DNA of 64,000 nt from an uncultured Fluviicola sp. (GCF_902168135.1 NZ_CABHOL010000018.1:1-64000), one strand, 5' to 3'. Shown: positions 40,447-51,339, counted from the stretch's first letter. Notes: generated by a model from the letters alone, not told the origin. Made by a program: numbers and translations.

Positions 40447-40488
40447 CCCGACTTTAGCTTTTAGCTGAAGTCGGGGACTGTTTTTTTT
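40447..40488 (+). terminator. Intrinsic terminator
   Basis: CCCGACTTTAGCT ttt AGCTGAAGTCGGG followed by a T tract. Confidence 0.85.
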
Positions 40489-40512
40489 GTTTCTTTGGAC
40501 AAAATAAACTGC

Positions 40513-41523
40513 ATGCTTAAATCATCTTTAATCCTTTTTCTCGTTGCAATAATCCATTTTCAAGGAACTACACAACAGGCTGTTCCGGGAATTGATTTTA
40601 CACAATTCAGTCTAAAGTCAAAACATGACACAATAGATTTTGTCGTAGCAGGCACGGACCTGACAGTAAAAAAGCCGGTATTTCTATTTGTGCAGGGCTC
40701 CCTTCCGATTCCTTTGTTCGTGGATTTCGGCGAACAAGGCGTTTACCCGATGGCTTTAGGGAATTTCGACCTGAAAACAATGCACAGTCATTACCACATT
40801 GTCACCATCTCCATGCCTAAAATTCCGGTTTTGGTTTCCAGCAACCAGGTAAATGAACGATACATGTATATGGCCGATACAACGAATCCTAACAGCGTTC
40901 CTGATGCCTATTTAAAAGCGGATTACCTGGAGAACTATGTAAATCGTGCCAATAAGGTTCTCGCCTTTTTAAGGAAGCAGAAATGGGTTGATAACAGCAG
41001 ATTGGTTGCTGCTGGTCATTCACAAGGCTCAAGAATTGTAGCAGAATTGGCTGCAACAAATCCTCAAATCACACATGCCGGGCTGTTTGGTTTTAGTCCG
41101 CTTGGTCGAGTTCAGGAACAGGTTTGGGTAAACTACAAGGAGTTTATTCTGGGACACTTAACCTGGGAAGAATATGAGGCGAAGCAAAATCAACAGACAG
41201 AATTTCAAAAACAGATCACGGCAGATAAAGGGGAAGACATTGGTTTTATTCCCTGGAAGTCCTTTACCGGAATCGGTTTTGAACGTCTGGCTAAAATCAA
41301 AACCCCCATTTATATTGCTTTAGCAACCGAAGACAAGTGTGCTTTTTTGAGCGAGTTGATCCCTATTTATTTTATCCAGTTTGGAAAGACAAATTATCAA
41401 CTAAAACGCTACAATGGTCTGGAGCACAATTATTTCCCCGTATTGGCAGACGGAAAGGTCGATTACGAAAACGGAAAATGGGCAGAAGTGATGAATGCGT
41501 TTGTAGAGTGGAGTTTGAAATGA
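40513..41523 (+). CDS. Secreted alpha/beta hydrolase
   Basis: Nucleophile elbow AAGHSQGSRIVAELAA; signal peptide. Confidence 0.85.
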   Translation: MLKSSLILFLVAIIHFQGTTQQAVPGIDFTQFSLKSKHDTIDFVVAGTDLTVKKPVFLFVQGSLPIPLFVDFGEQGVYPMALGNFDLKTMHSHYHIVTISMPKIPVLVSSNQVNERYMYMADTTNPNSVPDAYLKADYLENYVNRANKVLAFLRKQKWVDNSRLVAAGHSQGSRIVAELAATNPQITHAGLFGFSPLGRVQEQVWVNYKEFILGHLTWEEYEAKQNQQTEFQKQITADKGEDIGFIPWKSFTGIGFERLAKIKTPIYIALATEDKCAFLSELIPIYFIQFGKTNYQLKRYNGLEHNYFPVLADGKVDYENGKWAEVMNAFVEWSLK

Positions 41524-41525
41524 TA

Positions 41526-42665
41526 TCAATTCTCTATCGCGTGTCCCTTTAAAACCGATTCATACAATTCTTCATACAATGGAAGGATTTCGGAAAGTTT
41601 GAACTTCTTCGCCTGCTCCAGCGCCTGTTTGCGGAAAGTTTGATGCGTTTCTTTATTCTCCAGGATACGGATCGCATTTTTTGCCATGGATTCTACATCA
41701 CCGACATTGGAAGTAAACCCGGAATAGCCATCAATATTCACTTCCGGAATTCCCCCGGTATTGGAAGAAACAACCGGAACACCCTCCGCCATGGCTTCCA
41801 AAGCAGCCAAACCAAAACTCTCCGTTTCGGAAGGCAGTAAGAATAAATCACTCAACTCCAGGATAGGGCCTGTTTCACGTACCTTTCCAATGAAAATGAT
41901 TTTATTGCAGATTCCCAAATCGCGGGCTAAACGTTCTACAATTGCACGATCCGGACCATCACCAGCCAGCAATAATTTCGCTGGGAGTTTCTCCTGTACT
42001 TTTTCGAAAATGCGGACAACATCTGTAATGCGTTTTACCGGTCGGAAATTTGAAATGTGGCACAAGATCAACTCATCGTCCTTGGCATAATGGCGGCGTT
42101 TATCCATGTTGATCACCGGTAATTCTGCTTTGGGCTGAATAAAGTTTGGAATGACATGAATCTCACGCTTGGTTTCAAAATGCGTGTAGGTGTCCTTTTT
42201 CAGACTTTCCGAAACTGCCGTAACAGCATCGGAGGCATTGATACAAAATGAGATCACCGGTTCAAAAGAAGGATCCTTTCCTACCAATGTAATGTCTGTT
42301 CCATGAAGTGTCGTAATAAACGGAATATTGATTCCCTGTGCCTTCAGGATCTGCTGTGCCATAAATGCGGCTGATGCATGTGGAATTGCGTAATGTACAT
42401 GTAGCAGATCTAATCCTTCGTATTTCACGACATCTACTACTTTACTTGCTAATTCGGTTTCGTATGGCTGATATTCAAAAAGCGGGTAATCTGAAAGCTG
42501 TACCTCGTGGTAAAAAATATTCTCCCGGAAACTGCCTAAACGAACAGGCTGGGAATAAGTAATAAAGTGGACCAGGTGTCCTTTTTGTGCAAGGGCTTTC
42601 CCGAGCTCTGTGGCTACCACACCGCTCCCTCCGAATGTAGGGTATAATACAATTCCGATTTTCAT
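41526..42665 (-). CDS. bshA: N-acetyl-alpha-D-glucosaminyl L-malate synthase BshA
   Basis: MKIGIVLYPTFGGSGVVATELGKALAQKGHLVHFI...LDLLHVHYAIPHASAAFMAQQIL...GTDITLVGKDPSF. Confidence 0.97.
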   Translation of the reverse strand: MKIGIVLYPTFGGSGVVATELGKALAQKGHLVHFITYSQPVRLGSFRENIFYHEVQLSDYPLFEYQPYETELASKVVDVVKYEGLDLLHVHYAIPHASAAFMAQQILKAQGINIPFITTLHGTDITLVGKDPSFEPVISFCINASDAVTAVSESLKKDTYTHFETKREIHVIPNFIQPKAELPVINMDKRRHYAKDDELILCHISNFRPVKRITDVVRIFEKVQEKLPAKLLLAGDGPDRAIVERLARDLGICNKIIFIGKVRETGPILELSDLFLLPSETESFGLAALEAMAEGVPVVSSNTGGIPEVNIDGYSGFTSNVGDVESMAKNAIRILENKETHQTFRKQALEQAKKFKLSEILPLYEELYESVLKGHAIEN

Positions 42666-42667
42666 GT

Positions 42668-45637
42668 TTATTTGTCTGTCTTTTTCAGGCGTGCTTCAAA
42701 AAGTGCTTCGTAGATTACTCGCTGAATCTCTGTGCGCACGCTCATTTTTGTAATTTTCCAATTGTCTGCATCCGGATAAACCCGGTTCGATAAAAACACG
42801 AAGTTTACCTTGTTTTCCGGATCTGCCCATGTGATGGTTCCTGTAAACCCGGAATGCCCGAATGTTGACGGTGAAACCAGGTCACATGTCGGACCGTTCT
42901 TAATGCTCACAGTCGGTTTATCGAAACCAATTCCCCTTCTGTTTCCGGGACAAAATTGGCACGCTGTGAACTGATCTACAATTTCTTTTTTAATGATCGA
43001 TTGGTCTCCTATTTGTCCCTTATTCAATAAAAACTGCATCAAAGCCGCCAAATCCGTTGCATTGGAGAATAATCCCGCATGACCGGCAACCCCTCCCATC
43101 ATGGCTGCTCCCGGGTCATGCACATAGCCATGGATCAACTGCTTACGGAATTCTTTGTCATACTCGGTTGGGGCAATGCGCTTCTTGTCGAATTTTTTCA
43201 ACGGTAAATAGGTCATAGTTTGTAATCCCAAAGGCCTGTAAATCTCTTTTTCAACAAACTCATCCTGCCCCATTCCACTGGTCATCTCAATGTATTTATT
43301 GAAAAAGTAATAGCTCAAATCAGAATATTCATACGATTTTTTGCCTGTCAGCGGTGTTTCAACAATGATTTTCAGCATCGTCTTCCAATAATCCTGCTTA
43401 ATGAAAACATGGTCTGCTACCTCTGTGCTGTAAAATCCTTTGTTGGAAGTGCTGTAGATATCCGGATTCAATAAACCGTTTTCCATGGTTCGCTTGTAAA
43501 AAGCAATCCACGGAGTGAGACCCGCCTGGTGGGTCAGCAGATCAACTGCCTTCAAATTCGCATACGGTGTTCCCTTTACATATTCAGGCACCAGTTCGTT
43601 CAGGTCAGAGCGTTCGTCAAATTTGCCCAGAGTTTTCAAACGCATTAAAGCTGCAGTTGAAGAAGCTATTTTGGTAATAGATGCAATGTCGTAAATGTGC
43701 TCATTCGTAACACTGTCGCCGTTTTCATAAATAGTTGTCCCGTATGATTTCTGCATGATAATTTTTCCGTCAATTGCAACAACTATCTGACAGCCGGGAA
43801 ATGCTTTTGCTTCAATAGCTTTTGCTACAATTTCATCTACTTCCTTGAGTTTATCCGGGTTCAATCCCAATTCTTCGGGCTGGGAGTATTTTAACCTTCC
43901 GTTATTCTTAACCTGCGTCCCAAATCCGGACTTCCATTGATTGTTCAGGTCTGTCGCCAGTTTTCCTTCAATATCAAATGCACCCATGATTGCCTGAGCG
44001 GTTCTTTCCTGCGCTGCGGCTGTGTTTTCATAACCACAAAGAATTGATTTCACGGGTTTAGGGAATTCCGTTTCGTTTTGAAGCGTCAATGGGTTGCCGA
44101 ATAATACAACAGTTGCTCTTGCTGTTTCCGGGATCATTTCCACTACTTTTTTCCAGTCGCCAAAACCGTAATTGTTGCGGGCACGCTGAGCATCCGAGTG
44201 GAAATCCAGGATGTAATCTGCATCCGGATCCAGTTTGACTGTCTTCAACCTTCTAACTGCTTCTTCTGTTGTAAAGTATTTATAATGAGTGATTTTTGCA
44301 TAGTTATTTAAACGATCTCTAAAAGCAGAAGTGTGGGTACCTATTGCAATTCGAATAATGGTTTTATCCACTTTATCGATCGGAAGATTGTCATCCTCGT
44401 TTTTGATACACAACAATGCTTTTTCATAAGCCTGGTTAATGATTAGCTTTCGTTCCGGAGCCGGATCTCTGCGCTTTATCATCGGCTTGTGAACAATTGC
44501 CTGGTACTTCGCTTTTAAAATCCTTCTACAGTGTTCGTTCACTGTTTCCTTGCTCAATTCACCGCTTTCTACTTTGCTGTAGATCAGGTTAATGGCGTCC
44601 GAAACGTTTTCAGGGAACAATAAGATATCGCAGCCGGCTAAATAAGCTTTTGCTACCACTTCCGATTTACCGTATTTCTCCGAAACGGCTTTCATGTTCA
44701 GGGCATCGGAAATTACAAGACCTTTGAAGCCCAATTTCTTGCGCAGATAGGTTTCAATCACCACTTTTGATAAACTGCTTGGAGTTCCGCTCGGATCAAG
44801 TGAAGGAACATTCAAATGAGCAACCATAACAGAACGCGTTCCTGCCTCAATTCCGCTCTTAAACGGAAGGAAGTCTTTTGTTTCGAACTCATTAACAGTG
44901 TGTGAAACAGTAGGAAGCTCTTTGTGCGAATCTTTATCCGTGTCGCCATGTCCCGGGAAATGCTTTACACAGGAAATAACGCCTGCGTTTTCAATCCCTC
45001 TCACCATGGCTGCCGTTTGTTTGGCAACTTGCTGAGGGTTCGAGCCGAATGCCCTGAAACCGATTACCGGGTTTTGTGGATTAAGATTGACATCCGCAAC
45101 CGGTGAAAAGTTCATATGGATTCCCAGCATGTCACATTCAATTCCCATGTGGTAACCGATCTTTTCTGTCAGTTCCAGGTCATTTGCAGCGCCAATTGTC
45201 TGCTGATAAGGAAAACGCGGTTCTCCGGAAAGGCGCATGGCCGTTCCCCACTCTGCATCCATCCCGATCAGTAACGGAAGCTCCGCTTGCGACTGCATTT
45301 GTTGAATAGCTTCCTGAAGATTCTCTCTTTCTCCCTGGAAAAAGATCAACCCGCCAATCTTTTGTTCACGAACAAGCGTTTCCGTCTCAGCAAGGTGTTC
45401 TTTTCCTTTGTTCGACCAGCATGCCACCATAAACGATTGCGCAATCCGTTCTTTCATAGAAAGTTTTGCCAATTCAGCAGCGACCCATTGATCCTCATCT
45501 TTCTCGGTCGAAAGGTTTGTCGGGTGTTTTTTTGCCGATTTATTGGCCGGAGTTTTTAAAAGTGCCGACGTAATTAATCCCGATCCGATAACCAGGAGCG
45601 CTATGAAAGGAGCTTTACGGAATGTCTTTCTGTTCAT
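42668..45637 (-). CDS. GH3 N-terminal beta-N-acetylglucosaminidase fused to a beta-lactamase-family serine hydrolase
   Basis: GH3 motifs CVKHFPGHGDTDKDSHKELP and GLVISDALNMKAV; C-terminal SxxK-type DIASITKIASSTAALM with YxN-like YSDLSYY. Confidence 0.93.
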   Translation of the reverse strand: MNRKTFRKAPFIALLVIGSGLITSALLKTPANKSAKKHPTNLSTEKDEDQWVAAELAKLSMKERIAQSFMVACWSNKGKEHLAETETLVREQKIGGLIFFQGERENLQEAIQQMQSQAELPLLIGMDAEWGTAMRLSGEPRFPYQQTIGAANDLELTEKIGYHMGIECDMLGIHMNFSPVADVNLNPQNPVIGFRAFGSNPQQVAKQTAAMVRGIENAGVISCVKHFPGHGDTDKDSHKELPTVSHTVNEFETKDFLPFKSGIEAGTRSVMVAHLNVPSLDPSGTPSSLSKVVIETYLRKKLGFKGLVISDALNMKAVSEKYGKSEVVAKAYLAGCDILLFPENVSDAINLIYSKVESGELSKETVNEHCRRILKAKYQAIVHKPMIKRRDPAPERKLIINQAYEKALLCIKNEDDNLPIDKVDKTIIRIAIGTHTSAFRDRLNNYAKITHYKYFTTEEAVRRLKTVKLDPDADYILDFHSDAQRARNNYGFGDWKKVVEMIPETARATVVLFGNPLTLQNETEFPKPVKSILCGYENTAAAQERTAQAIMGAFDIEGKLATDLNNQWKSGFGTQVKNNGRLKYSQPEELGLNPDKLKEVDEIVAKAIEAKAFPGCQIVVAIDGKIIMQKSYGTTIYENGDSVTNEHIYDIASITKIASSTAALMRLKTLGKFDERSDLNELVPEYVKGTPYANLKAVDLLTHQAGLTPWIAFYKRTMENGLLNPDIYSTSNKGFYSTEVADHVFIKQDYWKTMLKIIVETPLTGKKSYEYSDLSYYFFNKYIEMTSGMGQDEFVEKEIYRPLGLQTMTYLPLKKFDKKRIAPTEYDKEFRKQLIHGYVHDPGAAMMGGVAGHAGLFSNATDLAALMQFLLNKGQIGDQSIIKKEIVDQFTACQFCPGNRRGIGFDKPTVSIKNGPTCDLVSPSTFGHSGFTGTITWADPENKVNFVFLSNRVYPDADNWKITKMSVRTEIQRVIYEALFEARLKKTDK

Positions 45638-45844
45638 AGAACAAAATTACGCAAATATTTCACCGCAGAGATACCGATGAAGCTAAGTTTGAAACTCAAA
45701 TAATAGTACTGTTTTCATGTTTGGCAAGAGTGGTATTCCAATAAGCTTTGTTTATTCTTTTTCAAAAAAACTTACACAAATTCATGATTAATATAACTTT
45801 CTCAAATGGAGTTTTTTATATTTGGACATAACCGTTAAATAAAA

Positions 45845-46711
45845 ATGATTATGAAAACAATTTTTACATTATTCATTGTATTTACTATTCACTGTTTTTC
45901 TTTTGCGCAATCGACCATGAAAAACGATGTGATTGTAAAATTATCCGGAGAAGAAATGGTCGGAAAGATCCAGGAAATCGGAGATTCTGAACTTAAGTTT
46001 GTGTACGCCGGGGAAACATTGGTTTATACCATTAAGAAGAGTGACATCGCTAAAATCAATTTCGCAAGCGGCCGTGTTGAAATAGTTACTGCTCCTAAAG
46101 CTTCTTCGGCAAAGGCTGATTCAATGTCAAAGTCAGGTCTGGAATCTCACCATAATATTATTGCAATATTGCCATTCAGTTATTTAATCGATAAAAAAGA
46201 TGCCGGTCAGGAAATGACTTATAAGGTACAAAACGAAGTTTTTAATATTATGAATACTCATTCGGGCTACATGACTATTCAGCCAACATCTACCACAAAC
46301 GCCCTGTTGTTGAAAGCAGGAATTACCGGAGAGAACGTGCGTAGTTTTACGATGGGAGAAATTTGCAATTTATTGGGAGTGGAATATGTTATACAAGGAA
46401 CAATTACCCAGGACCTGACTTCCGTGAGCAATACCGGGGGAAGTTCTACAACCGTAAGCGGTGGTGTGTCTTCAACTAACAGAAACATTGGCTCGGTTAA
46501 CACCAGTGGTACAGGGTATAGCGGAACATCTTACAGTTCCAGCAGTTCGGTGAGCACCCAAAACTATAGTACAAATGTGACCATGTCTATTTATACCGAT
46601 AAGGGTGAGACTATTTTTTCACAGGATCATAAGTCTTTCTGGGGAACAAATGATGCGTATAAAACCACTTTGAACTACCTGTTAAAACGCACGCCGATTT
46701 ATCAGAAATAA
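45845..46711 (+). CDS. Secreted hypothetical protein with a CsgG/TolB-N-like nucleotide-binding-type fold
   Basis: HNIIAILPFSYLIDKK...GEICNLLGVEYVIQGTITQDL pattern; Ser/Gly/Thr-rich insert. Confidence 0.6.
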   Translation: MIMKTIFTLFIVFTIHCFSFAQSTMKNDVIVKLSGEEMVGKIQEIGDSELKFVYAGETLVYTIKKSDIAKINFASGRVEIVTAPKASSAKADSMSKSGLESHHNIIAILPFSYLIDKKDAGQEMTYKVQNEVFNIMNTHSGYMTIQPTSTTNALLLKAGITGENVRSFTMGEICNLLGVEYVIQGTITQDLTSVSNTGGSSTTVSGGVSSTNRNIGSVNTSGTGYSGTSYSSSSSVSTQNYSTNVTMSIYTDKGETIFSQDHKSFWGTNDAYKTTLNYLLKRTPIYQK

Positions 46712-46729
46712 TCCGCTTAAAGCTCTATT

Positions 46730-47464
46730 ATGAAGAAATTAGCCGTTATTCACACAGTATTGATTGCATGTGCTTTTCCGGTTTGCTTATTTGCCCAGGA
46801 AGGTACCATGAAGTTTAAGAACCCTTTTGATGATGCAAGGAAAACAACTTCCTTTGGAGCGATGTATTGTCTTCCGGTAGGGGACTTTGGTTCTACCAAT
46901 CTCGAGAAAGGAGGTTTCGCCAATCCGGGGTGGGGTTTGTATTTTGATTCCAAGAGTACTTTTAAAGGAGGACTTACATTTATTTCCCATTCTACTTATG
47001 CATGGATACCACTCAACCAGGAGTCAATCGCAAAAGCATTCACAGAGAACCTTGGACGTAAAACAGAAGTAACAGGAGGGAAACACAAACCGTTCCTGTC
47101 AACCGTTGGCGTTGGTTATGATTTCAAAGCAGCTTCATTTCTTACCATCGGGATTTCAGCTCAGGCCGGAGTACTTTATAACTCATTCAAAGGTTTTGAC
47201 ATGACTGTTTACGATTCTACCGGCACAAGTGTACTTTTTACAGACAACTTTAAATACGATTCAGAGTTTTCACTGGCCTATGTTTTTGGTGCAAAATTCA
47301 ACTTCAGCTTAATTAAAGATCTCATATCCTTCCAGGTAAGCGTCGATTATTCCGGTGCTAAGTTTGATTCTTACCTCAGATCATATCAGCTTCAGCCGAT
47401 CAAAACCACGCAGCATATTCAAATCGTCAATATAGGAGCTGGTTTTGCATTTCATACGAAATAG
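46730..47464 (+). CDS. Outer membrane beta-barrel-like protein
   Basis: Signal peptide and alternating strands ending NIGAGFAFHTK. Confidence 0.7.
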   Translation: MKKLAVIHTVLIACAFPVCLFAQEGTMKFKNPFDDARKTTSFGAMYCLPVGDFGSTNLEKGGFANPGWGLYFDSKSTFKGGLTFISHSTYAWIPLNQESIAKAFTENLGRKTEVTGGKHKPFLSTVGVGYDFKAASFLTIGISAQAGVLYNSFKGFDMTVYDSTGTSVLFTDNFKYDSEFSLAYVFGAKFNFSLIKDLISFQVSVDYSGAKFDSYLRSYQLQPIKTTQHIQIVNIGAGFAFHTK

Positions 47465-47553
47465 TTTTTGAGTGGTGTTTGTTTTCGCAGAAATCCATCC
47501 GAAAGATTAGGTGCAAAACGACTAGGTTTTAAAGTTAAAAGTATAGTTTTGAC

Positions 47554-47588
47554 AGTGGTGTTGTTGAATGAGAACAATACCACTTTTT
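47554..47588 (+). terminator. Intrinsic terminator
   Basis: AGTGGTGTTGTT gaatgag AACAATACCACT followed by TTTT. Confidence 0.75.
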
Positions 47589-47630
47589 GTTTAAATGAGA
47601 ATAATTCGGTCTTCATAATCCGGAATGAAC

Positions 47631-47645
47631 CTGACAGCCTGTCAG
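47631..47645. repeat. Short palindrome CTGACAGCCTGTCAG
   Basis: 7-bp perfect arms, 1-nt centre. Confidence 0.6.
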
Positions 47646-47773
47646 CTTGAAAAAAATGGAATAAGAATTGTTAAAAAAGACTGCACTAATACCGAAAGTT
47701 CGGGGCCGAGATCAAAAGCTGTTTGCTTTTTCTTCTTAAATTTGTTGGTGTTGCACAAAATTGAAATTCGTTC

Positions 47774-49663
47774 ATGTCAGATATCATTCGTTTACTTCCG
47801 GATCACGTGGCTAACCAGATTGCAGCGGGAGAAGTTGTTCAAAGACCGGCTTCCGTTGTAAAAGAATTAGTGGAGAACAGTATTGATGCGGGAGCAACGA
47901 AGATTGAATTGTATATCAAAGATGCCGGGCGTACATTAATCCAGATCGTGGATAACGGAAAAGGCATGTCGCCTTTGGATGCACGCATGTGTTTCGAGCG
48001 TCATGCTACCAGTAAGATTGCGCATGCAGATGACCTGTTTGCTTTAAAAACAAAAGGCTTCCGGGGTGAAGCTTTGGCTTCTATTGCCGCAATTGCTCAT
48101 GTAACGCTTCAAACGAAACGCGTGAATGATGAGTTGGGAACAAGGATACTGATCGAAGGAACAGAGGTAATCAACCAGGAACCTGCTCAATGCCCGGTTG
48201 GCTGTAATTTTGAGATCAAGAATTTGTTTTTCAATGTTCCGGCACGACGTAATTTCCTGAAGTCGGACAATGTAGAGTTCAAACACATTATTGACGAATT
48301 TGAGCGTGTTGTACTTCCACACCACGATATTGCTTTCCGGTTGGTTCATAACGACCAGGAAATTTATCATTTGGTCCCCGCTCCTTTAAGAAAGCGCATT
48401 GTAGATGTTTTCGGAAAGAAATTCGGCGACAACCTGGTTCCGGTGACCGAACACACAGACATTGTGGCGCTCGATGGCTTTGTTGGAAAACCGGAAGTTG
48501 CTAAGAAAACGCGTGGTGAACAATTCTTGTTCGTGAATAATCGCTTCTTCAAGGATACTTATTTCAATCATGCCATTGCAACGGCATTTGAGCATTTACT
48601 GCCTCCCAAATTGTTTCCGGGTTATTTTTTATTCCTGGAAGTAGATCCGAAGCAAATTGATGTGAACGTGCATCCGACTAAAACTGAAATCAAATTCGAA
48701 GAAGACAAAGCCATTTACAGCATACTCAGAAGTGCTGTGCGCTTAGGTTTGGGAAAGTTCAACATCACTCCTACCTTGGATTTTGACCGGGAATCAGAGT
48801 TTGATCTTCCGGTATCGATGCTGAGTCAAACTCCTGTTGCGCCTGAAATCCGGGTGGATAAGTCCTACAATCCTTTTCATGTGCAAAATACCCGTGAAGG
48901 ACAATTCTCAAACGGAAACTCTTCTTCAGGTGCTTCTTCAACAAAAGACAAAGCCTTTTCAAACGCCATGAATAAAGCCGGGTTCGGATCGCAATTCCAA
49001 TCTGCAAGCCTGGATGAGTTGTGGAATTCTGAAATTGTCTCTGAAGAAGTAAAGAGTCCGCAATTCGAAGAAAAACAGCAGCAAATCGACTTGGATGTTG
49101 AGGCGGTTAAATCAATCGGACCATTCATACTGAAAGGATCTTTTGTGGTCGGTTCCGTTCCGGAAGGATTGCTGGTGATACATTACCGCCGGGCTTATGA
49201 ACGTATGCTCTATGACGATTTGATGCGTGGTTTTTTCGTTAATCCGCTCGCGTCGCAGCAATTGATCTTCCCAATGGAGAAAATCATGTCCAAACAGGAA
49301 CAATTGGCCTGGAATGAACATGAAAAAACACTTTCACGCATCGGATTTAACTGGTCGTGGGCTGATCAGGAATTACATATAGATGGTATTCCACAAATCC
49401 TGGATGAGTCGACTGTGCTCTCTTGTGTAGATAAAATCCTGGAACAATTGCAGATGGGGACCCTGGATAAGGGAGAAATCGCTCATACCGTTTTATCCCA
49501 GATTGCTTTCGGTGGAAGCATGTCTTTTAAGCTACCTACCAATCAGGAAGCAATTTCCGACTTCATTGCCCGTTTGTTTGAAGCGGACGAGCATACATTT
49601 TCTCCTTCGGGAAAACGCATTATTGCACAAATTACAAATGAACAATTAATACAACTGTTTTAA
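47774..49663 (+). CDS. mutL: DNA mismatch repair protein MutL
   Basis: IAAGEVVQRPASVVKELVENSIDAGATKIELYIKDAGRTLIQIVDNGKGM. Confidence 0.98.
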   Translation: MSDIIRLLPDHVANQIAAGEVVQRPASVVKELVENSIDAGATKIELYIKDAGRTLIQIVDNGKGMSPLDARMCFERHATSKIAHADDLFALKTKGFRGEALASIAAIAHVTLQTKRVNDELGTRILIEGTEVINQEPAQCPVGCNFEIKNLFFNVPARRNFLKSDNVEFKHIIDEFERVVLPHHDIAFRLVHNDQEIYHLVPAPLRKRIVDVFGKKFGDNLVPVTEHTDIVALDGFVGKPEVAKKTRGEQFLFVNNRFFKDTYFNHAIATAFEHLLPPKLFPGYFLFLEVDPKQIDVNVHPTKTEIKFEEDKAIYSILRSAVRLGLGKFNITPTLDFDRESEFDLPVSMLSQTPVAPEIRVDKSYNPFHVQNTREGQFSNGNSSSGASSTKDKAFSNAMNKAGFGSQFQSASLDELWNSEIVSEEVKSPQFEEKQQQIDLDVEAVKSIGPFILKGSFVVGSVPEGLLVIHYRRAYERMLYDDLMRGFFVNPLASQQLIFPMEKIMSKQEQLAWNEHEKTLSRIGFNWSWADQELHIDGIPQILDESTVLSCVDKILEQLQMGTLDKGEIAHTVLSQIAFGGSMSFKLPTNQEAISDFIARLFEADEHTFSPSGKRIIAQITNEQLIQLF

Positions 49664-49664
49664 C

Positions 49665-50444
49665 ATGTTTGGAAATATACAGCCGGTAACCAAGAATTTA
49701 CTATTGCTCAATGTAGCAATGTTCTTATTGACGCTATTTTTTGAGTACCAGGGACAAGGTATCAATTTGGGAAGTCTGCTTGGAGCTCACTATTTCGGGA
49801 CTCCCCTTTTTGAGCCCTATCAATTGATAAGCCACTTCTTCATGCATGGAAACTTTTTTCATATTTTAATGAACATGTACATTTTGGTCATGTTCGGAAG
49901 CTTCCTGGAACGTTTGTGGGGTCCGAAACGCTATTTTATTTTGTATATTGCTTCTGCTTTGGGAGCTGTTTTACTTTACAACAGTGTCGGTTTTTTCCAG
50001 ATTCTGGAATTGAAAGAAACAATCCATAATTCGAATGCCATTGCGGCTTTGAACGGTCTTTTGAGAGAAACGGGCGGACATATCACAGATGGAAACCTGA
50101 TGGAAATTGCTCAGCGTTATGGGATTACAACCCAGGTTCAGTATAATGCTTTAGGTGACTATGCGATTAAATCAATTGTTCCGATGGTCGGTGCTTCCGG
50201 TGCTATTTTCGGATTACTGGCAGCTTTTGCTATTCTTTTCCCGAATACGGAATTGATGTTGTTATTCCCTCCTATTCCTATTAAAGCGAAATGGCTGATT
50301 GGCGGGTATTTCGTATTCGAAGTGTATAACAGTTTTCAAAACAATGCGGGCGACAATGTAGCACACCTGGCGCATGTGGGTGGTGCTATAGTCGGAGCAA
50401 TATTGGTCCTTATTTGGCGTAGAACAGGTAAAAACTTTTATTAA
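49665..50444 (+). CDS. Rhomboid family intramembrane serine protease
   Basis: HFFMHGNFFHILMNMYIL...GASGAIFGLLAAFAILFPN...HLAHVGGAIVGAI. Confidence 0.95.
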   Translation: MFGNIQPVTKNLLLLNVAMFLLTLFFEYQGQGINLGSLLGAHYFGTPLFEPYQLISHFFMHGNFFHILMNMYILVMFGSFLERLWGPKRYFILYIASALGAVLLYNSVGFFQILELKETIHNSNAIAALNGLLRETGGHITDGNLMEIAQRYGITTQVQYNALGDYAIKSIVPMVGASGAIFGLLAAFAILFPNTELMLLFPPIPIKAKWLIGGYFVFEVYNSFQNNAGDNVAHLAHVGGAIVGAILVLIWRRTGKNFY

Positions 50445-50445
50445 C

Positions 50446-51339
50446 ATGCAAAACGACAGAACACTATCAGAGGAATTAAAATTCCAGTTCAAATTCGGAG
50501 GAATGCATATCAGGTTGATTTTCATCAACTCCCTGGTATTTCTTGCAATGCTTTTCCTGGGAATGGCCTGGAATGTTTCACAGAGCGAATGGATAGATTG
50601 GGTGCGCGTAAAGCTTTTCACCCTTCAGACTGATCCGAAGGAACTGATGTATGCACCACTGGGATTGATCACCAGTATTTTTACGCATTTTGACTTCCTT
50701 CACTTTGTATTTAACATGCTCTTCCTCTATTTCGCAGGGAGTCTGTTCAAGCAGTTCTTTTCAGACCGCAGAATGCTGCATGTTTATATTGTTGGAGGAA
50801 TTGTGGGTGGACTTTTTGAATTAGTTGCGAACCAGTTTTTGGGCAGGGGTGCAATCGTATTAGGCGCTTCAGGCTCAATCATGGCTTTGTTTATTGCAAT
50901 TTCGGTTTACAGACCAAATATAACCATCAATCTTTTCGGAATTTTCCCGATTAAAATATACGTATTGGCACTGATCTATGTAGTAAGTGATCTGGCTCAA
51001 ACAATCAGTCAGGACGGAACGGCACATTTTGCACATTTAGGTGGTGCTTTGATCGGTTTTCTTTCCGTGCAAAACCTGCATGCTTCTTCCAACATCATTA
51101 ACTGGACAGAAACCATGCATCAACGGATATTGAACTTTTTCTCCGCAAGAAGGAGTGCAAGACCCAAAATGAAAGCTCAAAAAGGCGGAAGAACGGTGAA
51201 ATCAGATGAGCAATACAATATGGATGCGAAAGCTAAACAAGAGCGCATCGACAAAATTTTGGACAAAATTTCCAAGTCAGGTTATGAGTCATTGACCAAA
51301 GCCGAAAAAGACTTTTTATTTTCGCAGAGCAACAAGTGA
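50446..51339 (+). CDS. Rhomboid family intramembrane serine protease (second, adjacent copy)
   Basis: FTHFDFLHFVFNMLFLYF...GASGSIMALFIAISVYRPN...HFAHLGGALIGFL. Confidence 0.94.
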   Translation: MQNDRTLSEELKFQFKFGGMHIRLIFINSLVFLAMLFLGMAWNVSQSEWIDWVRVKLFTLQTDPKELMYAPLGLITSIFTHFDFLHFVFNMLFLYFAGSLFKQFFSDRRMLHVYIVGGIVGGLFELVANQFLGRGAIVLGASGSIMALFIAISVYRPNITINLFGIFPIKIYVLALIYVVSDLAQTISQDGTAHFAHLGGALIGFLSVQNLHASSNIINWTETMHQRILNFFSARRSARPKMKAQKGGRTVKSDEQYNMDAKAKQERIDKILDKISKSGYESLTKAEKDFLFSQSNK

